From DATAXV01 sp036272915 (lineage in GTDB: Bacteria > Chloroflexota > Dormibacteria > Dormibacterales > Dormibacteraceae), in NCBI GenBank assembly GCA_036272915.1, contig DATAXV010000181.1, positions 1-15,208 of the forward strand: a DNA stretch of 15,208 nucleotides, written 5' to 3'. The notes beneath the pieces were generated by a model. That model had not been told where the DNA came from. It searched no databases and saw nothing but the letters and a program-made list of their open reading frames with translations. The stretch's first letter is position 1; the number at the start of each line of letters is the position of its first letter. The position numbers and the translations under genes were made by a program. Shown piece by piece: positions 1 to 7,037 of the stretch.

Positions 1-725
1 GCTGGTACTTCCTCCTCCTGCTGCTGCCCTGGGCCATCGCCGCCTACCTCCGCACCGGCCGCGAGGGACGGACCCGGAAGCGCGAGGAGGAGGAGCGTCA
101 GCGCGCCTACCAGGAGCGGCTGGAGATCGCCCGCGAGGTCCACGACGTCGTCGGCCACGGCCTGGCCGTGATCAACATGCAGGCCGGTGTCGCCCTTCAC
201 GTCGTCGACCGGCGCCCGGAGCAGGCGAGGGTGGCCCTGGAGGCGATCCGGCAGGCGAGCGGCGACGCGCTCGACGAGCTGCGCCGGACCCTGGCCGTGT
301 TCCGCCAGCCGGAGTCGAGCGCGGCCCGGCGCCCGGCGCCGGGGCTCGACCAGCTGGGAGCGCTCGTCGACGCGATGTCGGAGAGCGGGCTCGGCGTCGA
401 CCTCGAGGTCAGGGGCGACCGGCCGGCGACCACCGCCGCCGTCGAGCTCGCCGCCTACCGCATCGTCCAGGAGTCGTTGACCAACGTCCTCCGCCACGCC
501 GGCGCCTCCCGCGCCCGGGTGCGGGTGCGCTTCGCCGAGGGCTGGGTGGACCTGGAGATCGTCGACGACGGCCGTGGCCGCGTGACGCCGGTCGGTGCCG
601 GTGGCCACGGCATCGCCGGCATGAGGGAGCGGGCCGCGGCGCTGGGCGGCGAGTTCGAGGCCGGTCCCGCCCAGGGCCGTGGATTCCGCGTCCACGCCCG
701 CCTGCCGCTGACGGAGGAGAACTGA
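1..725 (+). CDS. sensor histidine kinase, HisKA_3/NarX type (5' end outside window)
   Basis: This is the C-terminal part of a two-component sensor kinase. It autophosphorylates on histidine and passes the phosphate to the regulator encoded next. The frame is open from base 3 with no start, so the N-terminus lies outside the window. The visible 240 residues begin with the end of a membrane helix (WYFLLLLLPWAIAAYL), then a charged linker, then the dimerisation/H-box. In that box, REVHDVVGHG carries the phospho-acceptor His at bases 141-143. The HATPase_c domain follows: the N-box is QESLTNVLRHAG, the G1 box is DDGRG, and the G2 box is GHGIAGMRERAAALGG. The H-box wording is typical of actinobacterial NarL-partner kinases. 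The stop TGA shares its last base with the ATG of the regulator, so the two are translationally coupled. The stimulus cannot be inferred because the sensor region is missing. Confidence 0.95.
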   Translation, partial: WYFLLLLLPWAIAAYLRTGREGRTRKREEEERQRAYQERLEIAREVHDVVGHGLAVINMQAGVALHVVDRRPEQARVALEAIRQASGDALDELRRTLAVFRQPESSAARRPAPGLDQLGALVDAMSESGLGVDLEVRGDRPATTAAVELAAYRIVQESLTNVLRHAGASRARVRVRFAEGWVDLEIVDDGRGRVTPVGAGGHGIAGMRERAAALGGEFEAGPAQGRGFRVHARLPLTEEN

Positions 726-1384
726 TGATCAAGGTGCTCGTCGCCGACGACCAGGCGCTGATCCGGCTCGGCCTCAAGGTGCTGTTCGAGACCGAGGACG
801 ACCTCACCCTCGTCGGTGAGGCGGCCAACGGCGCCGAGGCCGTCCGCGTCGCCCGCCAGGTCAGGCCGGACGTCGTCATGATGGACGTCCGCATGCCCGT
901 CCTCGATGGCATCGAGGCCCTGCGCCAGATCGTCGCCGATCCGCAGCTGGCGGAGACGCGGGTCATCGTCCTCACCACCTTCGAGCTCGACGAGTACGTC
1001 TTCGAGGCGCTGCGGGCGGGTGCCAGCGGCTTCCTGCTCAAGGACACCGACCCGACCGACCTGCTCCGCGCCGTCCGCGTGGTGGCGGCGGGCGAGTCGC
1101 TGCTCTCGCCGGCGATCACGCGCCGCCTCATCGACCAGTTCGTGGGCCGGCCGGAGCGGCCCTGGGCGCCGCACCCCTACCTGCGCACGCTCACCGATCG
1201 CGAGCGTCAGATCGTCGGCCTGGTCGCCGAGGGGCTGAACAACGACGAGATCGCCCAGCGGCTGTTCGTCAGCCCGGACACCGTCCGCACCCACGTCAGC
1301 CGGGCGATGAGCAAGCTGGAGGCGCGCGACCGCGCCCAGCTGGTCGTCATCGCCTTCCAGTCCGGCATCGCCGGCGGCGGCTGA
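725..1384 (+). CDS. NarL/LuxR-family response regulator
   Basis: This is a cytoplasmic DNA-binding response regulator of 219 aa, normal for the NarL/FixJ family. The receiver domain (about 1-120) has the acidic pair D8-D9, phospho-acceptor D54 (MMDVRMP), T84/T85 and the conserved K106 (FLLKD). The LuxR-type helix-turn-helix (about 150-214) reads LTDRERQIVGLVAEGL followed by NDEIAQRLFVSPDTVRTHVS. All residues needed for phosphotransfer are present. The start ATG overlaps the kinase stop (TGATG), so it is the cognate partner. Its target is not shown by the sequence. The palindrome just after its stop (1389-1410), with a further half-site upstream of the SHOCT gene, is the obvious candidate binding site; that link is inference. 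Confidence 0.96.
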   Translation: MIKVLVADDQALIRLGLKVLFETEDDLTLVGEAANGAEAVRVARQVRPDVVMMDVRMPVLDGIEALRQIVADPQLAETRVIVLTTFELDEYVFEALRAGASGFLLKDTDPTDLLRAVRVVAAGESLLSPAITRRLIDQFVGRPERPWAPHPYLRTLTDRERQIVGLVAEGLNNDEIAQRLFVSPDTVRTHVSRAMSKLEARDRAQLVVIAFQSGIAGGG

Positions 1385-1388
1385 GGGC

Positions 1389-1410
1389 GCCTACGCCGCC
1401 GGGCGTAGGC
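1389..1410. promoter_or_regulatory. 9-bp perfect inverted repeat, possible response-regulator operator or terminator
   Basis: GCCTACGCC (1389-1397) and GGCGTAGGC (1402-1410) are perfect complements around a GCCG loop, starting four bases after the regulator stop. The half-site GCGTAGG recurs once more at 1438-1444, 35 bp downstream of the same heptamer in the right arm (1403-1409). A hairpin right behind a stop can terminate transcription, but there is no U-tract. The repeated half-site favours protein binding. Confidence 0.55.
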
Positions 1411-1437
1411 CAGATGCCGCCCGGGGGCGGACGACCC

Positions 1438-1460
1438 GCGTAGGGGGCGCCTTCTAGCTT
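1438..1460 (+). promoter_or_regulatory. putative promoter region of the SHOCT gene
   Basis: A TAGCTT hexamer (1455-1460) is a possible -10 element. It would place the transcript start near 1467, giving a leader of about 70 bases. No good -35 is visible. Instead the spacer region holds the GCGTAGG half-site (1438-1444), which would fit an activator- or repressor-dependent promoter. This is pattern-based only. Confidence 0.3.
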
Positions 1461-1539
1461 CGAGACATGGAAGCGAGGCCCCTCGACCCGATCCGGGATC
1501 GACGGGACCGCTGCATGTCATCGACCAAGGAGGTCCCCA

Positions 1540-1866
1540 ATGATCACGTCTGCATTGCTACTGGCCGGCTGGGGCGGCGGCCCCGGCTGGGGCTGGCCGG
1601 TGGGCTGGCTCTTCGGCGTCGGATGGCTGGTCTTCTGGGTCCTGGTCATCCTCGCCTGCGGCGGCTTCATCTTCCGCGCCAGGCGGTGGGGATGGCGCGG
1701 TCCGGCCTGGTCCGGTCAGCAGGGCTGGCATGACCAGGCCACCCGTCCCGACGATCCGGGAGTCCGGGACGACCTCGAGCCCGCCCGGAAGATCGTCCGC
1801 GAGCGCTACGCCCGCGGCGAGATCTCGACCGAGGAGTACCGGGAGCGCCTGGACAACCTGGGTTGA
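1540..1866 (+). CDS. small membrane protein with C-terminal SHOCT domain
   Basis: This 108-aa protein has a Gly/Trp-rich N-terminus (WGGGPGWGWPVGW), one membrane helix at about residues 21-46, a short basic stretch (RARRWGWRG) and a C-terminal SHOCT motif at about 81-107. The motif has the hallmark pattern RERYARGEISTEEYRERL. SHOCT domains are short helical pairs found at the ends of many bacterial proteins and are thought to mediate oligomerisation; no reaction is known. The start is well fixed: AAGGAGGT (1527-1534) lies five bases before the ATG. It follows the two-component pair on the same strand, with a palindrome in the gap, so it is a plausible target gene of that system. No specific function can be assigned. 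Confidence 0.88.
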   Translation: MITSALLLAGWGGGPGWGWPVGWLFGVGWLVFWVLVILACGGFIFRARRWGWRGPAWSGQQGWHDQATRPDDPGVRDDLEPARKIVRERYARGEISTEEYRERLDNLG

Positions 1867-1876
1867 TGATGAGGCC

Positions 1877-1905
1877 GCCGGGGCGGACGTCCGGTCCGCC
1901 CCGGC
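1877..1905. terminator. 12-bp GC hairpin between convergent genes
   Basis: GCCGGGGCGGAC (1877-1888) pairs perfectly with GTCCGCCCCGGC (1894-1905) over a 5-nt loop. It lies ten bases after the SHOCT gene stop and ten bases after the end of the convergent hydrolase gene, so it can serve both strands. There is no U-tract, as is common in high-GC bacteria. Confidence 0.75.
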
Positions 1906-1915
1906 GAGCCCTCCC

Positions 1916-3631
1916 TCAGCTCGGCACCACGGGCAGGAGCACGTGCGAGGGGTGCTCCCGATCGTGCAGGATCCGCTGGCGGGCGACGCTCAGCTCGGCG
2001 TCGGCGCCGAAGTCATGGCCGGTGTTGGGGTTGCGATCCCAGCGCGGGAAGCTGCTGGAGGTGACGGCGACGCGGATGCGGTGGCCGGCCAGGAAGACGT
2101 TGCTGGTCGCCCAGAGGTCGATGACGTACTCGTAGGGCCGGTCCGGCTCGATCAGCGAGGGGGACATGCCCTTGCGGTGATCCCGGAAGCGGGCGCGGAT
2201 GATCCCGTCGGTCAGGTTGAAGGACCGGCCGTCGGGGAAAACGTCGCTGAGCCGGGCGACGAAGTCGGTGTCCGGCGCCGAGCTGCTCGCCCACAGGTGG
2301 ACCTCGATCGGACCCGTCACCTCGAGGTCGTGCTCGAGCTCCTCGGAGGTGAAGGTGAGCACGTCGGTCCGCGCCTCGACCTCGCGCTGGTCGTAGGCGC
2401 CGCTCCGGTACTCGGAGGTCATCAGAGTGGCCCCGCCCAGCGTCGTCACCGGGTTGGCCGGGTCGTACTCGTAGCCGTCGGGCAGCTCCTGGCCGGGCTC
2501 GGTGGTGCCCAGCCGGCCGCCCTGGTGCAGGTAGTGGGGCACGGTCTCGGCCCGCTCCAGCGGCCAGTCGTCCTCGAAGCGCCAGCGGTTCCTACCCATG
2601 ACGAAGATCTGCACCGGCGGCTCGGCCAGCATCCCCGTGTCGATGCCCCGCAGCCAGTGGTCGAACCAGCGCAGCTGCATGCTCATCAGGTCCGAGCGAA
2701 GGTCGATCAGCATCGCCTGCGAGGCGAACCCGAAGTTGCGCTGGCCGATCGGGTTGGCCATGCCGCCGTGGCTCCAGGGCCCCATCAGCAGGCGGCTGGG
2801 TCGGCCCGCGGCGCGCATCGCCCTGAAGTTGGCGATGGTGTCGGCGCTGAAGATGTCGTACCAGCCGCCGATGTTGAAGGTCGGCACCGTCACCTGCGAC
2901 CGCCAGCCGGCGACGGTGGCGACCTCGGCCATGGGATTGGTCGCCTCCATCGGGTTCCGGAGCCCGTCGAAGAAGGCGGGGGAGACGCCGTGACGGCCGA
3001 GCGGCGGGAAGTCGCGGAGGGGCAGCGACGCGTAGCCGCCCTCGCCCAGCCCGTCGAAGTCGTGGATCAGCGCGCCGAACGTCGCCGCCAGCTGGGCCGG
3101 GTCCTCGCGGTACCGGCGGAGGAGGACGTCGCCGCCCATGGTCAGGTTCCACTGGGCCTGCAGGCCGAGCTCGAAGGCGCCGTCACGGTAGACGACGCCG
3201 TTCTGCGGGTCGGCCCAGGTGACGGTCGGGACCATCGCCTTCAGAGCCGGGGGCCGGTCCCGCGCCGCCGCCCATTGGGTGAAGCCGAAGTAGGAGCCGC
3301 CGTACATGCCCACGCCTCCGTCGGCGCCGGGCAGCCGGGACGCCCAGTCGACGGTGTCGCGGCCGTCCTCCCGCTCCGCCCGCATCGGATACCAGTCGCC
3401 CTCCGAGGTGAAGCGGCCGCGTGTGTCCTGGATGACGACCATGTAGCCGCGCCGGCTGGCGATGATCGGGTCGAGGATGGAGGAACCGAGCGGTAGGTCC
3501 TTGCCGTAGGGGAGCCGAGTCAGCAGGACCGGGAGATCACTCGCGCCGGAGGGGCGGAAGACGTTCGCCCGCAGCACGGTCCCGTCCGACATCTCGCCGG
3601 GTACATCGAACTCCGCCGTGATCGACTGCAT
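1916..3631 (-). CDS. CocE/NonD family hydrolase (peptidase S15 type)
   Basis: This is an alpha/beta hydrolase of the X-Pro dipeptidyl-peptidase/cocaine-esterase group, 571 aa, the usual size. The ATG at 3631 was chosen because GGGAGGTG lies just upstream on the minus strand; a longer frame from 3676 lacks such a site. In this numbering the nucleophile elbow is GMYGGSYFGF with Ser113. The catalytic Asp is likely D259 in GGWYDIF, and the His is H288 in GPWSHGG. The oxyanion/entry motif RLPYGKD is near residue 40. The C-terminal part (about 340-571) is the beta jelly-roll typical of the family (VTGPIEVHLWASSSAPDTDF). No signal peptide is seen, so it probably acts in the cytoplasm. It is the last gene of the minus-strand block and may cleave peptides or esters brought in by the importer. 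Substrate class (peptidase, esterase or acylase) cannot be decided. Confidence 0.95.
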   Translation of the reverse strand: MQSITAEFDVPGEMSDGTVLRANVFRPSGASDLPVLLTRLPYGKDLPLGSSILDPIIASRRGYMVVIQDTRGRFTSEGDWYPMRAEREDGRDTVDWASRLPGADGGVGMYGGSYFGFTQWAAARDRPPALKAMVPTVTWADPQNGVVYRDGAFELGLQAQWNLTMGGDVLLRRYREDPAQLAATFGALIHDFDGLGEGGYASLPLRDFPPLGRHGVSPAFFDGLRNPMEATNPMAEVATVAGWRSQVTVPTFNIGGWYDIFSADTIANFRAMRAAGRPSRLLMGPWSHGGMANPIGQRNFGFASQAMLIDLRSDLMSMQLRWFDHWLRGIDTGMLAEPPVQIFVMGRNRWRFEDDWPLERAETVPHYLHQGGRLGTTEPGQELPDGYEYDPANPVTTLGGATLMTSEYRSGAYDQREVEARTDVLTFTSEELEHDLEVTGPIEVHLWASSSAPDTDFVARLSDVFPDGRSFNLTDGIIRARFRDHRKGMSPSLIEPDRPYEYVIDLWATSNVFLAGHRIRVAVTSSSFPRWDRNPNTGHDFGADAELSVARQRILHDREHPSHVLLPVVPS

Positions 3632-4202
3632 CGTCACCTCCCGGTTGGGCACGCGTGATTGAGAAGCGTTGACCATCGTCGCACGGATTCTCGTCCCCTC
3701 CCCGCGCCGGCTCGATCAGCCGCTTGGCCATGGCGTAGTTGTGGAGCGTCACCCCGTGGAGGCGCAGGAGCCGCCGCTCCAACGTCCGGAAGCCGTGGCG
3801 GAGGAAGAGCCGGCGGGCGCCCTCGCTGGCCTCGACCCGAAGCTCGCTCAGGCCGCGTCCCGTGGCCTCCTCCTCCAGGCGTCGATAGAGCGTCGAGGCG
3901 ACGCCGCGGCCCACCGCCTCGGGCAGGCAGTAGAGGTGGTCGATGTGGCCGTCGGCCTCCAGGTCGACGTAGGCGACGACGGTGCCGGCCGGATCCTCGG
4001 CGACCAGGACCAGCCGGCCGTCGGCGGCCCTTGCCGCCATCCGCTCCGGGTCGGGCCGCTCCTGCAGCCAGGCCCTCACCTGCGCCGGGGAGTAGTCGGC
4101 GAGCGCGGCCTGGCGGACGGAGCGGAAGAAGACCTCGGCCAGGGCGGCGGCGTCGGCCTCCCGGTAGGGGCGCACGGTATGGCCGGGCACGGTGAAGAAC
4201 AT
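3537..4202 (-). CDS. GNAT family N-acetyltransferase
   Basis: This is an acetyl-CoA-dependent N-acetyltransferase. The first 162 or so of 221 residues form a typical GNAT fold: VRPYREADAAALAEVFFRSV at the N-terminus, beta strands LVLVAED and VVAYVDLE, LYCLPEAVGRGVAS as the acetyl-CoA pyrophosphate loop (about 90-103), and ARRLFLRHGFRT as the C-terminal GNAT motif. The wording resembles YafP/PA4866-like cytoplasmic acetyltransferases. The acceptor substrate is unknown. The ATG at 4202 has no convincing Shine-Dalgarno. Oddly, the frame continues past the domain end (AMAKRL, residue 162) for about 60 residues of basic, low-quality sequence. It runs 95 bases into the hydrolase gene in another frame. 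That suggests translational coupling, or a lost stop or frameshift near the 3' end. Confidence 0.85.
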   Translation of the reverse strand: MFFTVPGHTVRPYREADAAALAEVFFRSVRQAALADYSPAQVRAWLQERPDPERMAARAADGRLVLVAEDPAGTVVAYVDLEADGHIDHLYCLPEAVGRGVASTLYRRLEEEATGRGLSELRVEASEGARRLFLRHGFRTLERRLLRLHGVTLHNYAMAKRLIEPARGGDENPCDDGQRFSITRAQPGGDDAVDHGGVRCTRRDVGRDRAAGERLPPLRRE

Positions 4203-4234
4203 AGCCGAGGATCGGGGCCGTGGCCGGCGCCGGT

Positions 4235-4269
4235 CCCGGTCCCGCCACCCGGGCGATGGCGGGACCGGG
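4235..4269. terminator. 13-bp hairpin between the binding-protein and GNAT genes
   Basis: CCCGGTCCCGCCA (4235-4247) and TGGCGGGACCGGG (4257-4269) are perfect complements with a 9-nt loop. It follows the substrate-binding protein stop (4295, minus strand) and precedes the GNAT start (4202). It may end or attenuate the transporter transcript, so the two enzyme genes may be expressed less or separately. There is no U-tract. Confidence 0.6.
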
Positions 4270-4294
4270 GATCGGCCTGAGAGGCTACCGGCGG

Positions 4295-6007
4295 CTACTT
4301 GCCGTCGGTCGTCTCCAGCTTGTTGATGTAGTACTGCCGGCTCACGGCCTGGCTGGTCGAGTAGCCGAGCACCCGCTTGGAGACGCAGAGCGTGGCCTCC
4401 GGGTAGACCAGGAACAGTGCCGGCGGATCGGTGAGCAGATCGCCCGTGATCTGGTTGTAGATCTCCTTCCGCTTGCCCTGGGACAGCGTGGTCACGCCCT
4501 CCTCGAGCAGCTTGTCGACCTGCGAATTGCTGTAGTCGCCCGAGTTGCCGTGTCCGGTGGTCGCCGACCTCGTCTGCCAGAAGACGCTGGTGTCGGGGTC
4601 AGGGCCGACGCTCTCGCCGAGGATGATCATCGTGAAGTTGTAGTTGTTGTCGAGGGCGGGCACGATGACCAGGTCGAGGTCGGCCGGCTTGATCTGGATG
4701 TCGACGCCGATCTTCTTCCAGTAGTTCTGGATCGCGGTCGCCAACTGGATCTCGACCTCGTCGGTGTCCGGCACCAGGACCTCCCAGCTGAGTTTGAGGT
4801 CGCCGTTGGCGCGGATCCCGTCGGGGCCCTTCTTGAAGCCGGCCTCGTCGAGCAGCTGCTCCGCCTTGGCCTGGTTGTGGGAGTACTCGGGCTTGATGTC
4901 GGCGTCGAACCAGTCGGCCATCGCCGGCGCGATCGGGCCGTTGGCGACCTCGGCATAGCCGAAGTAGATCGAGTGGACGATCGCCTCACGGTCCATCGCC
5001 CAGTAGAGCGCCTGGCGGACGCGCTTGTCGAGAAAGAGGCGCGACTTGGTCGGGTCGAGCTGCAGGACGGCGTAGACGAACTCGGACTTCTTGACGATCG
5101 AGACGTTCAGCTTGGAGTTGGCCTTGGCCGCTCCGTACTGGGAGTTGTCGAGCTGACCGATGTCGGCCTCACCGGAGAGCAGCAGGTTGATCACGTTGGT
5201 CGAGTTGGCCACCGGCTTGAGCACGTACTCGTCGATCAGCGGCGCGCCGCGGTAGTAGTCGGTGTTGGCCTTGAAGGTGGTCTGCTCGCCCTGGGTCCAG
5301 ACCGCATCCTTGAAGGCGCCGTTGGTGATCGTCGGCTTGGTGTTGGCGGGGGCGGTGTTGATGGCGTCCGCCGCCAGCGCCCCGTACACGCTCTTGGGCA
5401 TGATGCCGAGGCCCATGAACTGCGCCATGAAGGGCGCGTACACGGTCTTCGAGGTGAAGGCCAGCGTGTACTTGTCGACGATGGTGACGCTCTGCATGTA
5501 CTGGGAGAACGTGGTCCGGCTGGGCGAGTTCACGGCCGCGTACTCGGGCGCGACGACGAAGTCGTAGGTCATCTTCACGTCGTCGGCGGTGACCGGGGTG
5601 CCGTCGGTCCACTTGGCGTCCTTCCGCATCTTCACGGTGTAGGTGCGGCCGCCATTGGAGACCTGGGGCATGGCCGCCGCCAGGCAGGGGACGATGGTCC
5701 CCTTGGGGTCGGTCATGTAGAGGGGGTCGTAGATCATCGAGGAGGCGGCGATGCTGTAGACGTCCGACAGCAGCACCGAGTTGAAGGTGTGCATGTCGGC
5801 CAGCGCCGCCTCGGTGATGACACCGCCCCGCTTCCCCTTGCCGGTGCGGCCGCCGGTGCTGCCGGACGGGCTCCCGCAGGCCTGCACGAGGGGGATGGCC
5901 GCGGCCGACAGCGAGAGCGCCCCACCCACGCCGAGGTGATGGAGGAACGAGCGGCGGTCAATCAGACGGCCCAACAGCCGGCTCCGATCCGGTGAATCCG
6001 ATGTCAT
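4295..6007 (-). CDS. ABC transporter substrate-binding lipoprotein, family 5 (peptide type)
   Basis: This is an extracytoplasmic solute-binding protein, SBP_bac_5 family (DppA/OppA-like), 570 aa. The N-terminus has a Tat-like twin arginine, DRRSFLHHLG (residues 17-26). A hydrophobic stretch and the lipobox LVQAC follow, with the lipidated Cys at 44, then a Gly/Ser-rich tether. The mature part carries family signatures: GGVITEA near the start; RTYTVKMRKDAKWTDGTPVT with ADDV just after; VRQALYWAMDREAIV; and near the end LLTDPPALFLVYPEA. It presents the ligand to the two permeases encoded upstream. The start is supported by AGGAG seven bases before the ATG. Family 5 proteins also bind nickel, opines or glycosides, so peptide specificity is likely but not proven. 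Confidence 0.95.
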   Translation of the reverse strand: MTSDSPDRSRLLGRLIDRRSFLHHLGVGGALSLSAAAIPLVQACGSPSGSTGGRTGKGKRGGVITEAALADMHTFNSVLLSDVYSIAASSMIYDPLYMTDPKGTIVPCLAAAMPQVSNGGRTYTVKMRKDAKWTDGTPVTADDVKMTYDFVVAPEYAAVNSPSRTTFSQYMQSVTIVDKYTLAFTSKTVYAPFMAQFMGLGIMPKSVYGALAADAINTAPANTKPTITNGAFKDAVWTQGEQTTFKANTDYYRGAPLIDEYVLKPVANSTNVINLLLSGEADIGQLDNSQYGAAKANSKLNVSIVKKSEFVYAVLQLDPTKSRLFLDKRVRQALYWAMDREAIVHSIYFGYAEVANGPIAPAMADWFDADIKPEYSHNQAKAEQLLDEAGFKKGPDGIRANGDLKLSWEVLVPDTDEVEIQLATAIQNYWKKIGVDIQIKPADLDLVIVPALDNNYNFTMIILGESVGPDPDTSVFWQTRSATTGHGNSGDYSNSQVDKLLEEGVTTLSQGKRKEIYNQITGDLLTDPPALFLVYPEATLCVSKRVLGYSTSQAVSRQYYINKLETTDGK

Positions 6008-6054
6008 GTCTGGCTCCTAACCGTGCCGATCTGGCGATGGCAAGTGCCCATGCG

Positions 6055-6085
6055 GAGCCGGCCCGACCCGGGGGTCGCACGGCTC
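6055..6085. other. intercistronic hairpin at the end of the DppC-like gene
   Basis: GAGCCG (6055-6060) pairs with CGGCTC (6080-6085), and inside it CGACC (6064-6068) pairs with GGTCG (6073-6077). It overlaps the last codons of the permease gene and lies 48 bases before the binding-protein start. Such hairpins between permease and binding-protein genes often stabilise or partly end transcripts; the role here is inferred. Confidence 0.4.
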
Positions 6086-7037
6086 AGCGGAAGCGGCGGA
6101 GCCGAGGGTCGATGGCATCGCGCAGGCCATTGCCGAACAGGTTCATCGCGAGCACCGTGAGGAAGATCGCGGCGCCGGGCAGCACGACTATCGAGACCGA
6201 GTGATAGAAGTACTCCTGCGCGTCAGAGATCATGTTTCCCCAGCTCGCGGTGGGTGGTGCGATCCCCAGTCCGATGTAGTCGAGCGCGGCCTCGACCAGG
6301 ATCACGCCTCCCACCGAGAGGCTCGCCGCCACCACCATCACCGAGACCACGTTGGGCAGCAGGTGCCGGAACATGATCCGGGCATCCCCGGCGCCCAGGG
6401 AGCGGGTGGCGAGGACGAAATCACGCTGCTTCGTCGCCAGCGTCTCGGCCCGGACCAGGCGGGCGACCCCGCCCCAGCTGATCAGGGCGATGACGATGGC
6501 CAGGGTCACCGGGCCCGTCGTCCCCAGCGTGATCGGCCCGATCCTGGGCGACAGCGAGCCGAGCAGGATGAGCAGGAAGATCGAGGGGACGGAGAGGACG
6601 ATGTCGACGATCCGCATCAGCAGGGCGTCGACCACGCCGCCGTAGTAGCCGGCGAGGATGCCCAGGGTCCCGCCGATCAGGATCTGCAGGCCGACCGTGA
6701 GGTAGCCGACGAGCAGGCTGACCTGGGCCCCGTAGACGAGCCGGGCGGCGACGTCGCGCCCGAGCTGGTCGGTGCCGAGCAGGTGGCCGTCCCGACCGAT
6801 CCCGACCAGGTTGTCGGTCAGGTCCTGGGCGTAGGGATCCTGATGCAGGACCAGGTGCACGAAGGGCTGGGCCAGGACCGCGATCAGGATGAGGAGGACC
6901 TGGATCACCCCGCAGACGAGGGCGACGCGGTTGTGGACGAGCCGGACCACGACCTGCTGCCAGTAGCCGCGCGAGACGCTGACGGGTAGGCCGGCGGGTG
7001 CCTCGACCGTCTCGACGCCGGGCGATGCCCCGATCAT
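6084..7037 (-). CDS. ABC transporter permease, DppC/OppC-like
   Basis: This is an inner-membrane subunit of a dipeptide/oligopeptide importer, 317 aa. A cytoplasmic N-terminus leads to a first helix at about 37-60 (VALVCGVIQVLLILIAVLA). Next comes the DppC hallmark HLLGTDQLGRDV (85-96) and further helices up to about 300. The EAA loop that docks the ATPase is at about 205-230 (RDFVLATRSLGAGDARIMF). The terminal DPRLRR motif is also typical. The ATG at 7037 overlaps the stop of the DppB-like gene as ATGA, which fixes the start and implies coupled translation. The open frame extends further upstream to 7394, but that extension only shadows the previous gene. It pairs with the DppB-like protein to form the pore. 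Confidence 0.95.
   Translation of the reverse strand: MIGASPGVETVEAPAGLPVSVSRGYWQQVVVRLVHNRVALVCGVIQVLLILIAVLAQPFVHLVLHQDPYAQDLTDNLVGIGRDGHLLGTDQLGRDVAARLVYGAQVSLLVGYLTVGLQILIGGTLGILAGYYGGVVDALLMRIVDIVLSVPSIFLLILLGSLSPRIGPITLGTTGPVTLAIVIALISWGGVARLVRAETLATKQRDFVLATRSLGAGDARIMFRHLLPNVVSVMVVAASLSVGGVILVEAALDYIGLGIAPPTASWGNMISDAQEYFYHSVSIVVLPGAAIFLTVLAMNLFGNGLRDAIDPRLRRFR

Noticed and set aside
1730..3496. 588-residue plus-strand frame antisense to the hydrolase
   Set aside because: It overlaps the SHOCT gene and runs antisense to a clear CocE/NonD protein; sequence is low-complexity and has no supporting start signal.
4220..5995. 591-residue open frame on the plus strand, antisense to the binding-protein gene
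   Set aside because: Composition is dominated by V, G, D, R and H with no domain pattern, as expected of antisense frames in high-GC DNA. The minus strand holds an unmistakable SBP_bac_5 protein.
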